DNA of 64,000 bases. Origin: Diphasiastrum complanatum (lineage: Eukaryota; Streptophyta; Lycopodiopsida; Lycopodiales; Lycopodiaceae). The notes under the pieces are model-generated. The model had not been told where the DNA came from. It searched no databases and saw only the letters and a program-made list of their open reading frames with translations. Location of the stretch: the NCBI GenBank assembly GCA_029204225.1, contig CM055108.1, forward strand, positions 18,509,779 through 18,573,778, given 5' to 3'. Shown here piece by piece: positions 36,085 to 51,000 of this stretch. Within the stretch, counting starts at the first letter, position 1; every line of letters starts with the position of its first letter. A program made the position numbers and the translations under genes.

Positions 36085-39000
36085 ATGAAGATGCAGGCGG
36101 AAAGCAAATTGCAAGCGGCGAATGAGAGACTTCGAAAGCAGTCAGAAGCGTGCCAGCACATTGCAAGAATACGGTCTGAAAGATTCGGTATCGGCAAGCC
36201 ACAGGGTCAGGAAAATCCGCTCGCTGCAACTTTGCATAAGACAGTGACATTGCTCTCAGAAGCACTGTACCAGAAGGAGTCTCATTTTATACTAGAGCTT
36301 ATTCAGGTAGTTCACTGAACTGTAATAATCGGAGTTAGCCTTTAAACACTTGGCATCATCAAAGTAGGTTATTGCTGCGGCCTTATTCTCTATCTTTGCT
36401 GCATGTCTGAGATGAAAATTGTTTGGAGCACTTTTCTTCCCTGTGAATGCGACTGAGAAGAAGTGAAGACTGTATAAAGTATTGCACTGTTGTTTGAAAG
36501 TTGTGTGTATTGTCTAGAATTATTACTGCGGGAGCAGCGTCCAAGCTGTAGAGATCAACGTCGCACTTAATTTGTAAACATTATGATACTGTAGCAGTTA
36601 CATGCTTAAGTTTTTGATGGTCTTTTCCCAATTGAGCTCCTGTTAGAAGAATTTTAGCAGCTACATTTTTGCCCTTTCGCATTGTAGGAGCGCTACTGCT
36701 TTTGCTCTCTTATACACATAAAATGCATCAAACATTTCTGTCCCTTCAACACCACATGTGAAAAAATTTGTTCAGCAAGTACGATAGCAAGAAACATATT
36801 TCTTTGTCTTTTCTCCCCATTTTACCTGGAATCCTTTCAGTTTCCGATTCTCTTTAAACTAGTCATATTTGCCAAGCTCTTTCTTCCACTACCCGTTATT
36901 TTTCCCTTTGAATTATTGGAGTGCTTATCCAGCTCAGTAAGGTGGGGCGACGGTTGCCTCCCACCTGCCCTCAGAAACTTGAGTAACTGAATTTGCTGCT
37001 CCACTTACCGTCAGCTAACAACTCCATGTTTTCAGTTTCATAGTGTCAACTGAATGAAGCATTTTTTGTAAGAGGGTAATTATGCCCTTTGCTAACTGAG
37101 CTCTTTGGTTGCCTACACCATGTCTCCCGCTCTTCTTCCTCTGCACTTCCAACTCTCACTGAGCCTCGTCCTCTGCTTTCTACACACCTGAGCTAGCACT
37201 TAAGTTTCCCGAACATTCAAATCCAACAGAACAACATAGCTACAGATTTTTGCAGAATTCATGTGCAACAGAATTCAAATAAAACAGAATGACATAGCAA
37301 CAGAGAATTGTTTAAAGCAAGCCAGAACCTTCTTGCTTGCTGGTAGAGATTAAACATCACTTACATGCTCGTATTCAAGGCAACAGATTTTGAAGATAAA
37401 AAGCACTTGTTTTTTTGCCTCAAGAAAAACAACCGGGTTCATTTCTTTGAATTGACAGGTTATTGATCATCCTTAGAAAATCAATATGAAGTCTTCTGAA
37501 GTGAAGCAGGTTTCTTCAAGGAAGATGGATGTACACTAGTTGGGAAGTTTGCATATGAGAATAAATAGATGTCTTGATGAGATGCGTTCTAAGTTGGAAA
37601 GTTGTTTGGGGCAAGTGACTCTATGATAGAGGCAGGAGATTCCATGGAGAAGATAATGCCAAGTACTTTGTGTGAGAAAGTATTTGAGGGGGAATATCAA
37701 TTACTTTGTGTGAGGAAGCATTGTATACATTTTATCTTTCTATTGGGGATGCTCTATTACTTGCATATTTGGTTGGGTTCATGGATGACATTCTATTTGT
37801 ATCATTGTTGGAGAGTGGTTGGAATGCAAACATGAAGTGTACATCCAGGGGGAGTAGTTCAATAAAATCCATCAAGTCCATCACACGTGGTAACTTATGA
37901 AAGTACCAGGAGAATTGAAGTGGATTCAATTCAAGGAATCGACACAGAAGTGGAGCCAACTACTTATGAAATACAAGTTTCTAACTGTTGATGTATGAGA
38001 TTTGTTGTTGACATTTATAGATCTATTTCCTACTTATGGTTATCATGGTGGTATTATGGTAATCAAAGAGGTTTACATGAATGTTGGTGAGATCCTTTGT
38101 GGTAGCTTGAAAGATATTCAAAAAGACCAAGGGAGTCAATCTTCAAGCAAAGTTCAAAGTTCTCAGGGTTAAGGCAAAGGTTATCATGTCTACATTATTT
38201 GATTCAGAGGGAGTCAAAGTTCTTTGATTCAAAGGAAGTCAAGGAATCCGGTGATATGTTGCACTCATGGTGGTCACACATAGACATTAAAGGGACATGA
38301 AGACATTAAAGCAAGAAATTGGGAGTCATATGAAGCAGGTTCATATAAAAAGGATCGACATTCAAAGGAATTCTACATCATCATACAAGGGAAATTCTAC
38401 ATCGTGTAAATTGTACTGAAGACATTGAGATCAGAGTTGATCGTGGATTTTACATCAGAATTGAGGATCTTCATTATGTGGGCTACATGGAGAATACACA
38501 TGCATACTTGTGCTATGCATAAGTCTTGACAATGTAAACGTTAAGGGGGTGTGCTAGAGTTAATGTTCACATTATTACCCCTAATGTTGGATTAATTAGG
38601 ATAATTGGGCCATGGCTGTGTGCTAATTCCTCTCATGTGTTTGGCTATTGTTTCATCACAATAGGAATCTTGTCTTGGGTTACTTGTATGAGCAAGTCAG
38701 TTTTCTAACAGAAACACCATTGAACATGAATAACTTTGGTTCTTTAGAGGTCTATAAACATAGCTGAACCTTACTGGCCAAGCAAGTTAGACAGTTTAGA
38801 TTTGATAGATGATTCTAGTCTGTTTTATTAGGTTCACAAGGCTATACCAGAACTCTTGTTTCAGTCTATCAGTTTTCTTCTACAGAATTTCTTGGGGAAT
38901 GGTGCCCAAGTTTTTGGTGGAGGTAGTAAAATTTTGATCAACAGCTGTTTGTGTATAACTAACCACCAAATAAGAAGATACAGTCAGGATGTTTTTAAAT

Positions 39001-42000
39001 TTGAACAACGGAAATGCGTCAAAGAGACCCCAAACAGCATCATTGACTTCTTCTGAAAGACTTATCAAACGTGCAAATTGCTGGACAATGAATTTGTAAT
39101 AGTGACGACTTTCTATGCAGAATGCTGAAGATAATACTTATCCAGAAAACCATTCTCGATATATGAACTTTTTTTTGATGAGGGGAGATCCCCTTGTCAA
39201 CGAGAGCAGCAGGGAAACTGGAAACTGGGAAACTGACAACGATGCTGCTGATTATACACTGGTTGTAATCAACAATGAAGTTGGTTTCCTTTCTCAGCAT
39301 GTTGATGCTCTTTGCAGTGCCGGCTCCTCCACCAAAAAGAGCTCCTTAAAAGGGTAAGGTTTGTTCTCTGCATTTTCACTACGTGCTACTGATCCTTCAA
39401 AATCTTGTTTCTGAGGCATATGTTTCAACTTGTTCAGGAGCAACTATATTGGGGAAATGGGCATAGGTTTCAAGAGTGTCTTCATGGTGAGCAGAAGACC
39501 ATGTATTATAAGCAATGGTTATTGTTTCAGGTATTATGACTAATGCTCCTATCTTTTAAGAAGCTTGCTCTGTTTATTGCTCACAGAAAACTGTCCTCTA
39601 GTACACATATTACACCTGCACCTCCCACACTTGGAGTGTTGATGATGTGAGAAGGGATTTTGAGGGTTTTAATTTGTCCCATGCATGGTATACCTGATGG
39701 TCTAAGGCCTTCTAGGTGGACTCAGTAAAATATAAGGATTGCTTGTCTTGCTTATTTTTTCTGGGATTGGAACTCCTAAGCTTAAGCATCTTGGAGATGC
39801 AATTATTAATTTGTTTTGTGGAGTCTATGATTTACAATTATTCCATGTTCTAATATTCTTCATGTCACTTATGATGTCAAAAAAGTTCTTCAGGTCCAAT
39901 AACCAGTTACCAGTCCAAGAGGCCATTGGAAAAAATTGAAAATTTCAATTTCTAGCAACCATAAGTTCTTTGAATTTGGGTCTTTATTTGCCAAGCTAAG
40001 TTGTTATTTGGTAGAAAGTTAATCATACTGGTTGTCATAGGCTTGAGGCACCTTGCAGATGACAAGAAATACCTGTGTGGCCAGGTTTGATGAGGAGCCG
40101 GATGCTGACATTAATCTTGGTTACATTGTGCCATATTGGATTGAAAAGCTGAATTTGTCATTCCGGAAGAAGCTTAAAAGTTTAGAAGATAATACATGCA
40201 TTCTTCTTCCACTCAAGAAGGGACGATTCAATTATGTGCAACGACAATTGGAGGAGATTCTTCCTGAAACTATTCTCTTTTTGCAAAAACTTGATAAGCT
40301 TCTTGTTTGTGATCAGACTGGTTTGAAGCAACAGCCAGAGGTATATTTAGTTCAAACAGCTCCAAGCTTGTTCTTTTATTCTAGAAATGTAACAATAATC
40401 TTATGTAGCAATGGGTTTTTTGTTTGCTTGCATGATCAAGGGTATGACAATTCTTAAAGCTACATAAATCACAGCTGTGTAATCTGGTTCAAAGGGATAG
40501 TGACCTATTTTTGAGCTAATATCTGTTATATCCACTGTACAATGCTAAAAATTGTTCAACTCATGGCTCAATGACAGGATAATGCTATGGCAGTAACTCG
40601 TGAAATTTTGGGAAATGGTATCATAAGACTTAGATCAAGAAAGAAATCGGAGGTTTATTATTTCCTGTTCAAAGGGGAATTTCCAGTTTTTGAGAATGTG
40701 TTGGAGGAGAAGCGCCATGGCGTGAAGACATGGACCATAACATTGGCATTTCCTCTGGATGGTCTACCAAATGCTTCTCATTCCATTTTTTCATTTTTAC
40801 CTACTGAGGTATCTCTCCCACCTTAAAATTAGATCACTCAAAATCATGTTCAGCATATGACGTGATCAATCACCTTTCACTTGATTTTTTTCCTATCTTC
40901 TCAGTTATGGCCTTGAAGTTGAAGATGGGAGAAAAGTCTAACTTTTGGATTTTAGTCGATTCTGTGAGGAGTCAGCTTGTTTGAGTCTATCAAACATAAC
41001 TTGTTTACTAGATTGTTCTGGAAAGACATATATATCGATTTGATTGTTTTGGTCTGTAGGTGGAGAGCGGATGGCCCTTTTTGGTTAATGCAGATTTTGT
41101 GCTGGTGGCTTCAAGAGAGACTTTTCATGTTAATAGATCATGGAATCAGGGTATTTTGGCTTGCATGGTTGAGACTTTTGTTCATGGTTATCTTGCACTG
41201 CAAGCAAGTGAAGATGCTCTGTCAAGGCTTCCTTCCAAGTACAGCATTCTTAGTTTTATACCCACTTTTTCACACTTTGCGGCCTTAGAACCTTTTCGTC
41301 AGGACATGGTGAAAAAGCTTTCCTCTCTGGAGGTTGTGCCTGTTTCATCAATTTATCATTCCAAACAGAGTCCGGTGATAACTGATCAAACTGGTGCAGT
41401 ATCAGGAGAGAGCTGCAAAATGCAATTCTGCTCAGCTGACAAAGCAAGATTTGTAGACAAGCAGTTTTTGGAAATTGTCTATGAAGCTAAAGCTGAGGGC
41501 CTTTCTTTGCCCGGTCCTCTGGCATATGTTTCTAATATTTACGTTGTTGATGACATTGTTAAGGAGAAGCATTATGAACAACTCAGATGTCTTGGAGTTG
41601 GACACTTAAACATTCAGGAGTATGCTGCTTGTGTTCTAGATCGTGAGTGGTGCCTGAGGCTTTCTGATCGTCTGTATGTGAAGCTGCTCAGATTTCTCAT
41701 GCAAGGGTGAAAATACTCAACACAATGGCACTCAACTGTCTTTCTTGTTATTCTGAATATAAGACTTCTGATGTAAGGTTTTACATTGTTATTAAGGTGT
41801 TAAATTTAGTTTTACAATGACCTGATTGTTGAGAGTGAGCCAAGACGATGATAGTGAAACAAGGATATCTGTGTGTTTGTCAAGGTTCACTGCAGACCAG
41901 CAAATTATATACCTGGAGAAGCCTTTTGTTCGGGTTTATCGAGAAGACATGTCTATTGATCTCTCATGTTGCACCCTGAAGTACCCTGTGTATTTTCCTC

Positions 42001-45000
42001 AAAGTGATAGTGAGAAGTGGCTTTTTGAACAAGTTCATAGTCTGCAGCATTTGGCACCGATACAAATTCTACCAGAAAGGTGACCAGCGGTGAAAGCTAT
42101 TCTGCTGGAATATGGGAAAACGGTTTCAATAAAGTTACAATTTTGAGTCCTGCTGCTTTGATCTCCCTAAATTTTACATGTTTTGCCATTTTTTTGAACT
42201 CACTTTATTTTGTGCTTTTGTGCCCCTCAGCATATATCAACTGATTAGAGCTGAAGCTGATGGGAAACAATTGCTAAACTGGCTCCAACATACTGTACAC
42301 GTGAATGAGCTTACTGTGCAATCTTATGCACAACAACTGCTCCAGGTATGTAGAACCTGGCAGGCTCTTCTCTGGGGGTACAATCTTCAGATGTTCCTGC
42401 CAACAGTTGTTGCTCAGCATTTGATGTCTCCAAATTGATCCTTTAGGTCTAAGTTCTGCTTCTAACTCGAACAGATGCCCTTCAGCTATCTGATCAGTTG
42501 AAAGAATGTACAATGCTGCTATAGCCTTCTCTGGGTTTAGAAAGTTGTACATGGACTTTGATTAATTCATAATACTTTGTAATCTGATAAGCTGTGCTAT
42601 TGTTTTCCCACAGGCTATCCAATCTAATAATGACATCAAATCTGTTTTCAAGGTGACAGAGTTTTTGCGTTTAGCACTTGATAAGAAGCTGCTCTCCTTG
42701 GGTGAGGCAGTAGACTTGAAGTCTCTTCCAATTGTATCGGAAACAAAACTCGTCATTCATCGTAAGCCCAAGAATTTGAAGAAAACTTTGCTGCTTCCGA
42801 GGTCTGGAAGTGAATGGCCTCTCTTGCTGGATGATGCTGATCCACGAAACAAGCTATTTATAAAGCTTTCCCCATTGTATATGGAAAACTGGCTCCCAAA
42901 TGTTTCCGTAAAAGGGTTTGCTTGGCAACAACATTTGCATAATGTACAACCATCTGTTGAGGATTGGCAGGCTCGTATAGCATTCCTAAGGCATCATTTT
43001 GGTGCTAAGGATTTGTTAGATATTGATCCTCATCCTACATGGGCGCTTTTAGCTGTTGAAAAGGGCCTCTCTTCAAAACAAGCAAGTTTGCTGATAAAGT
43101 GGATTGCAAAGCTTTGTGCCTGTAAATCTGAGGCTACTGGTCCCAGAGGCCACACTAATTCGGCTACAGAGTGCACTCAACTGCAGTCATCTGTGTTTAT
43201 GAAGACATTGAAGGCTAATGCATGGTTACCAACCACTCATGGGTATAAGAAACCTGAGCAAACTTTTATCAGAACACCTGCACTTGATGCAGCATTTGGG
43301 TAAATGTTTCTGCAGCCCTCAAAAGGTGTTTTTTCTACTTAAGAAGCTAGATGCTGTTGGTATTTGTATGTGCTAGATCATTTTAGTTATTTATTTTCGA
43401 CAATGATAATGTGTATAATATAAATTTTCTGTGACAGTGATTTGCTACCGTACATTGCACCAGAGGCAATACCTGATGAGAAAGAGCTCTTCGTAGCTTT
43501 GCAGTTTTTGGGCCTAAAACAAGAAGTCTCAGTAGGAAATATTTTGGAGATATTGAAGAAAAGTTTTAGTGAGCCTGCCACAAAGACAAATCTAGTGACA
43601 GTAGAGCGTCTTTTTAAGTATCTACAGAACAATATACATGAGCACCAGACTGAATTTTTGTTTCTAATTTGGGTGCCAAAGGGTGTTTGCAATCACTCAG
43701 ATGCTTCTTGGTTGGTTCCCAGTGACTGTATCTGGGATGATCCAAGCTCTCTATTTCAGGGGAAGCACGCAATTCTGTCAAGAATATATGACAGATCTTT
43801 GGAAGGATGGTTTAAAAGGCTTGGGGTTGTTTTAGAGCCAGGTGTTGACTTATACCTAAACAAATGGTTAGAGATTTGTCAAACCTCACTTACTACAGAG
43901 AAGCTAGTGAGCGAAGTCTCTCAAGTAGTTGCTGAGAAGATATGGAGCAAAATTGCACTGCATGTTGATGCCGTGAGGCAACAGAAAGGGAAGCTGGAAA
44001 ATTCAAATCAATATATTAAGCTGCCGACTACTTTGATTTCTTCTTTGACCATGATGTTGAATGGAGATGATCATGAAGCAGAAAAAGAAGACCAAAGCTC
44101 TACCTTTAAGGAGAGATGCCAGGAAGACAATCCAACGTTGTTGCTGAAGTCAGCCAATGAAGTTTTCATTTCAGATGATCTATATCTGGAGAAGGTGAGT
44201 CTGTCTATGCCAATGTACTTTTGCCTTTGTTTTCAGATTTGTGAATCATGGTTTGCTATACTCATTCATGACAAGAGCGAAAAGGGGGAAACAGAGGTAT
44301 GCTAGTGAATCATTAGAAACATTGCAATGTGCGATGGGCTTATTCTTCCAGTTTGTGACTACTTCACAGGATACCATGCTGCTCTAGCATGAAACATAAT
44401 CTAATGTATTCATTTCCATGTTAATAGCTGTTCCTTCTATAGGCACCTTGTTAAGTGCAGAGCTAGTGAAAGGACAAGGTAGCAGAATCTTCTGCACACT
44501 TCTCTTCAAGATTCAAAATGCATATTTCGCCTAAGCAATAATTGAAAAGAAATATGACATTTCAGCTCAACATTTTGTGTTGCTTGATATTTCATGAGTG
44601 GCTAAACAGATCATTCCACCTTGAAGCTATTGTGCAGGACATAGGTTACTTCTCGTCTGTAGAGTTCCAGTAATGAGGAAAGATGAACTAAATTTAGCAA
44701 GATTCTCTTTTTGAAGAGCATTGCCTCTTTCAAGGTTGACTTTCTCATAAAAATATGCAATTTAAACTATAGCCCTTAAATGAAAAATTTCCACCTTTTG
44801 ATAGATCCTGTTGGGGAATATGACCTTTGCCGTTTCACCTTCAGTAGTCAAATAGTTTTGATTGAGAAACCTTGAATTACAACCCTGACTAGTTGGTGGG
44901 TCATTAGGATGGTTGATAAATCGACTAGTTATACTTAGGAGACTAAGGATGGAACTCCTATTTCAGTTTGAAGGGGTTGTCCATGAAGTCAAATAAGAGT

Positions 45001-48000
45001 ATGTAACTTTTTTAACAAAATTTCAGTGTGCAGCATAAAAGAACCCACGAGTAGTGTTTGAACATGATTGGTCACGAAGTACGGGTTTCATTTTGAGTCA
45101 GAAGTCCATTTCAATCAAGTGTTGTGTGTCAGGCTGTTGGTAACAATCTTTTATATGTAATTAATGGTGGAGAACTTGCTGACTCTCCTTCGGCCCAAGA
45201 CTTATCCTCAACCAAAACTCCCTACATTTAGTTCCCCAGTTGTTAGTTCTCCTCCACCTTAAAAAAAAGCATAATTCATCCCTTGTGGACTATTTCAAGA
45301 AGATTGATCTTCTGGTTAATTAAATGGTAATGAGCTGAAATATGGACTTGCCAAATCTGAAGTCTACTTTAATATGCATTGTAAGAGTGATACACGAAAA
45401 TTCAAGTAAAAACCATGCATATGTATGGTTGTGCTTCCACCTGGCAGAGGACTCAGAAATAAAACAGCTTAAAGCGTACACGCATAGACTTTCCGATTGC
45501 GAAGGTTTAGGGACAACTATCATTGTTCTAGGTTTGCTCACAAAGCAAGAGTATATGTTCCATTGACTACAATGGACAGGTACCCTCTGAGAGTAAAGTG
45601 ATGGGTTCACAAAGCTATCATACATTGTTCTGGATTTTATAGTCCTCGACACCATTTCTCATTACAATGCAGGATTGCATGGTACTTTCCAATGCAAGCT
45701 GTGACATAGCTTCATTCGTCTATACTTGAGAAGGCCATCTCGCTTGGAGCATAAGTATGTTGATTCATAGTGCTCCAACTCACAACGCATACGTCTAGTG
45801 GCCATTTATCACCATCATGGTGTGTGTTTTTCTACCACTTATTATTGTGGTTGGTCATGTGTTGTTCTTTCACAACCTACATTATTGATATTCCTCATGT
45901 GAGACAACTAATGTATGAACAAAGAATCTATGTTTAAATGCAAGATCCTATACCATTGGGCTAAGATTGTAAGCAACCTCCAATTGCTACAACTGCTCTT
46001 CATGTATTTGAGCCTTGAGGTTGATGACGATGACTTAAAGCTTTATGCTCACACTATTGTTGTAAGTCACTAGGCGTGACATTTGTAATAGTGAAGGTTG
46101 CCATGCGCTCTTACTTATGCCACTGGAGATGGTTGAGTGCGACCCCGACAATTTGATTGAGAGTTTGGGTTGTAGGTGAGAGTTTAGTGCATTGGCAAAT
46201 ACATGTATGACACATTCTCATGAGTAGCTGAATTATCTCTCATGTGCATTACATGTCATGAGGAGCATAGTTGCCAGGGAACGGGAATGAAATGGGAACA
46301 TGACCGTTGGGAACGGGAATGTTTTCGAGAACCTGGGAACGTGGGAATGCCATGTCCTTAAATATAAGTTTGAAACAGTGCTCAGGAAAACCCGCAAAGT
46401 GTAGGAATGGAACCGCCCTTATTTCTCAAAAATGAGGATCTTGATACTTTTGATGGGTTCTTATCTAGGCATGTGAACCCTTTTATGGGTAAAAAACTGA
46501 GAAGCTGGGAACGATATTTTTGGCAAGAAGTTCTCATGTTATAAGATTTCATATTCTCAATTTGATGACTAGTTTTGCAATAGATGATTAAACTGAGAGA
46601 CAATGGAAAAGATTTTGAAGGTACGTGTGTAATATTCCTACCTTTATTTAGATATTACTTACAACAGTGTTACACATTCCTCTACTTAGCTTGGTACATA
46701 ATGTAAAACCTAGGCTTTCAATTCAAGGTTAAGAAAATGGTTACCATTATAGAGCTCTAGATAATCATCAACATGTGCTACATATATTTCAAAATTCACT
46801 GTTGCTTGTAGAAAGTTGAAGCTTAACACCAAATTATTGTCAACAGAATCACAAGTGCACATGACAATGTTGAATGGACATAATTCAAACTTCACAAACT
46901 AGATAGTAGATTCCATGTTCCAGCTTCAACTTAACATTGTACTCTATGACTTATTCATGATCCATCATCAAACAGTACACCAGGTAAACATTTGAATACA
47001 AATCAGAACATTGAAAAGCAAAACCAAAGAATTGTTGATGTTTAGCACAATAAAAGAACTATTCAAAGTCAAAGAATCATTCCCCCCCAAGGTCCGATCC
47101 TTTCGTAGTTTAATTGGACTCGAATGATTCATTGACAAATAGCGATTCGTTCGCCAACAAATCGAGGTTCATGGAAATCTCTTAAAAAACAAATGGAGAA
47201 CATTTTCCATGAACCTATAAAAGTACCTTGCGCCATCCATTCACTACTTAATTGGTGGGGAACGAGAGTTAACTGACTCTAGATCCAAAGTTCCCGACCT
47301 TATGGAGCTTCTAATGCAAGGATTAGCAGATTTTGTCGCAAGTTGAATATCAATTGTCATAGGCGTTTCAATGTGACAAGGAGAGGGAGTCCTAGAAATG
47401 TAGATCATCAAGGATGACTGCCAAAAGATGTCTCACTCACGTCTTTTGTACATAAATTGACAATAGAAGGCAATAACTTATGCAGAAAAATAAAGAATGG
47501 GCCTCATGCTAGATTTCACACTTATATATCGAGCATCAAATTAAATACCTTGTGTACATGTCAAATGGGGTATTCAACCCATACTCGAGTTGTCTTGCCA
47601 TTGAGATTTGACAACTGTAGAATGCACAAATTCATTTGTTGCACATTCCTTTGCTATTGGGAAGGGAAATTCATTACAAGGTAGGTATTGACCTCTTCTC
47701 TCACTCTCCTTTTATTCAATCTTGGATTGGCTAAGTCATTCTTTTCCATGATCTGAACTTTAGTGAATATGATGAGTTAAAGATATGATTATGCACAACC
47801 ATAATCCATCTAAGGAAGCAATAGAGATCAATATGAACTTTTGTATATAACTTTCTTTGCGTTGTCAGTTTATCGTTTCAACCACTCTTTTTCTAGATAC
47901 TTATTAGTGTCAAACTTGTAGCGTCATCCTTTGGATGTCCTTTTCACTTGATTAAGTACTCAAAAATAATGTTGGCACTAATTTAGGCTCCAAAAGAACT

Positions 48001-51000
48001 CTACATGAAATGTTCTCAACATGGACTAACTCGTCTTAAGAATCCAGCAACACCCCTTCAAGTAGATGCCCTGAGTCCTCTTACATGAAAGACTTGATGC
48101 CCTTTAATCCTTTCTGTAACAGCTAGCTTATAATCCACATCATGGACTTTTTTATTATTTCAAACGATATACAATACCTTGAAGACAATTATCCTTCCTA
48201 GTCAGCAACAATTTCTAATCTTTTAGAATTTGCTAGACAACCGATTACATTCCTCAAAACTTTTAAGCTTCACATAGTTTTTGAGCTCTCATGGACATTC
48301 TTCCTTGTGAGTAGCAGTGTTCCATGAATATCATTCAAAATGCAACCTCTTGCACCTTTATCCCTCTTGTTGTTGCTGTAATAGGTGGCAGGTGGCCTTA
48401 GCTGAATCTCACATAAGCATAACCAAGTTGTAGCCCATTGGAGACTGCTTATTATCATTGCGAGCAAACCATAGAAGTAGAAGATGCCTTTCATGCTCCT
48501 CTGCCTCACAAGTTACATATGCCCTGAGCATATCCTCAATACATTTGTCTACTGTATTAGCAGACATGCAATTCATATTTGAGATATTTGTTCAGGTTAG
48601 GGCCAGCTGGTTTGAGCTAATTTGTTCTATCTTTATTGGTGCCCACCAGCTATGTTATTTGATTAGGGTTTGAGCAAGCTGAAATGATGAAGTGGAAATT
48701 TTCCTTATTTCCCATGAGAAGTAGGGACTTCATTTGATTGTCTTTGCTCTTTAGTGCTAGCCTGCACTGTGACTTAGTCTGCCCTTCACCTCTGGAGAAG
48801 CCATGAAAACTCAGGATGTTGGTTTTTGTACAAATATATGAAAGCTAATGGGGACCTGCATGTGACCTGCATGTGTTCTTGGGTGTGGACAAGTTGAGTA
48901 GGGGTGTCATGGTATTTGGTCCACATTACGCATGATGAAGTCTATGGTTGAAGACTTTGTGGGTGGACTCCATAGGGTTGAAGATTGCACGTCTCCTATG
49001 TCATGTCACATATTATCCTAGCCATAACATATATCTGAAAAGTATCTGCCTGTTCTGTTGTGACTATTATCCTATACCTTCGATAGCCTTCCATACTGTG
49101 AAGTTTCGTTACTGCTCTCTCAGTGGTTTGTTTTCTATGATCTTCATAGCATTTGTATCTTAGCTGATTTTGAAACTGGATTTAGCTCAATAATTTCTCT
49201 ACAAAACCATGTCATCTGCCTGAAGGGATGCAGAATTCTACCCCTTAATTGCTCCACAACTTATCCTTGGCAGTTCACCTAGCTGGGGACAGTAGAAAAG
49301 CATTTTCCAACCCATATTACCTCTTCCGTTTCAATGCTCTCTACAAACTCTAACAGCACCATGAAATCACTTTTTGTTGGAACTTGGAAGTTTAGTTGTA
49401 TCAGAAAGAAGAAAAAGAACAGCTTTCTGTTCATGTGTTGGCAACTACAACACTGTAAAGAAGTTTCTCGTAGATTTAAACTGTCTGCATTTTTTTCTTA
49501 GTTTTCAGATCTTTTATGAATCCCCTTTTATCTGTTAAGGATTTGGATCTTAAGCTTGAAGGGAGTTACAAGATTTGCACTAGTCAGAACTGTGGAATTG
49601 GTTTCTTTGGCTTGTTGCACAAGGATATACAAGTTTGTTTGTCCGAGGTCTCGTCTTTAAACTGGTGCTTTTGTATAGGTCTTTACAGATAAATATCCTG
49701 CACTTCCTTTAGCATGGCAACCTCCATCTTTGGGGTCAAAGGAGATACAGAGCTTGCATTTGCTGTACAAAGAGCTTGGTGCTCTTTCATTATCAGAAGC
49801 TACAAGAATGTGTATGATTGAGCCAGTCTCTCTTTCTTCGTCAAGTTTATACCATGATGTTGACTTGGTCCCGTTCCTTGCGAAGCCACTCTTTTTGGTT
49901 ATTATGGGATTTCTCTCTTCTTCTTTAACAGGAGGGTTTCAGTACCAGGACAGACGAGAAATTTTACTTCCTCTCATGCAATCCGAGGAGTTGAATGTGC
50001 CAAAGATTGAGGTCAACTACCAGCTTTATGGTTGTTCTGAATCTAATCAGCCAAAGCTAATGGTTGAAGTATACGGGTCTAAGGCAGCATATTGGAACCG
50101 CGAAAAGAAAATTCTGTACAGAACTTCACACCTTCCAAAAGCAGCAAATCAAGGTTGGGCATGCCGTAATGTGGATGCAGCAGTTGACCTAGCTCGTTCA
50201 CTTTCTTCCGTGCTTCCATGTTCGAATGGGCTTGAGCTTGTACAGAAATTTGAGGAGTTCCTTTTGCCATTTGCTATGCAGGAATTCTGCATCACTTCTG
50301 TGCTTCAGCTGTTGCGCAGCAAAAACATCCGAATCCTTGCATGTGATGAACAGTTCATTGATGATTTTCTCACCGCAAAGTGCCCTGATAACAGAACAAT
50401 AGGCACGAACGAGATTATAACAAAGAAAAAGCGGAAGATATTGCATGATATGTTGGACGCAAAGGAAGAGTATGGAGCTCTTTCAAAGCAACGAAAATCC
50501 TTAAAAGCTATTGATGCAGCAGCGATCACAGACAAGTCTGCCACTCTTACTGAGGCTCAGTTTCCAATTTCAAAAAATGGAAACAAATCTGGAAATGAGA
50601 ACAGAATTCAAGACTTGCAAAAAATGGAGAATGGACTTTTAAGTGCGGAGTGCTGGGAGTATCTGAATAAGCTTGGGATCTATCCATCTGTCGACCTTAG
50701 TAGCTGGATGACACAGCTTAAAAGCATCTTTAGTGGCCGGGCTGGAAATATTACGTTAGCAGCTCGCCTTTCTCCTGATAAGTTAAGCTGTTTAGAATGG
50801 TGGATAAAGGACTGTTTACCCCTAGTGAAAAGCACACTTGGATTCTTAGGATCTACCAACGTTCCCGAGTACCTCGATCACCTGTTATTACTTGCATTTT
50901 TACATCCATCTTACTTTGGCTCAAGGCAGGCTAGTTATGAGAGATTGGAATATCTAGGGGATGCATGGCTAGGGGCAATTATAGCAACCCGCCTGTTTTT

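Noticed and set aside
44195-44305. Read-through of exon 10 to a stop at 44305
   Set aside because: A consensus GTGAGT donor follows LEK, and the next exon continues the conserved region; the read-through tail has no family similarity.
49509-49690. A 60-codon open frame just before exon 11 containing CTSQNCGIGFFGLLHKD, considered as an extra exon
   Set aside because: With exon 10 ending in phase 0, the available acceptors put stop codons in frame, and the frame differs from exon 11. Exons 10 and 11 already join in a family-typical way.
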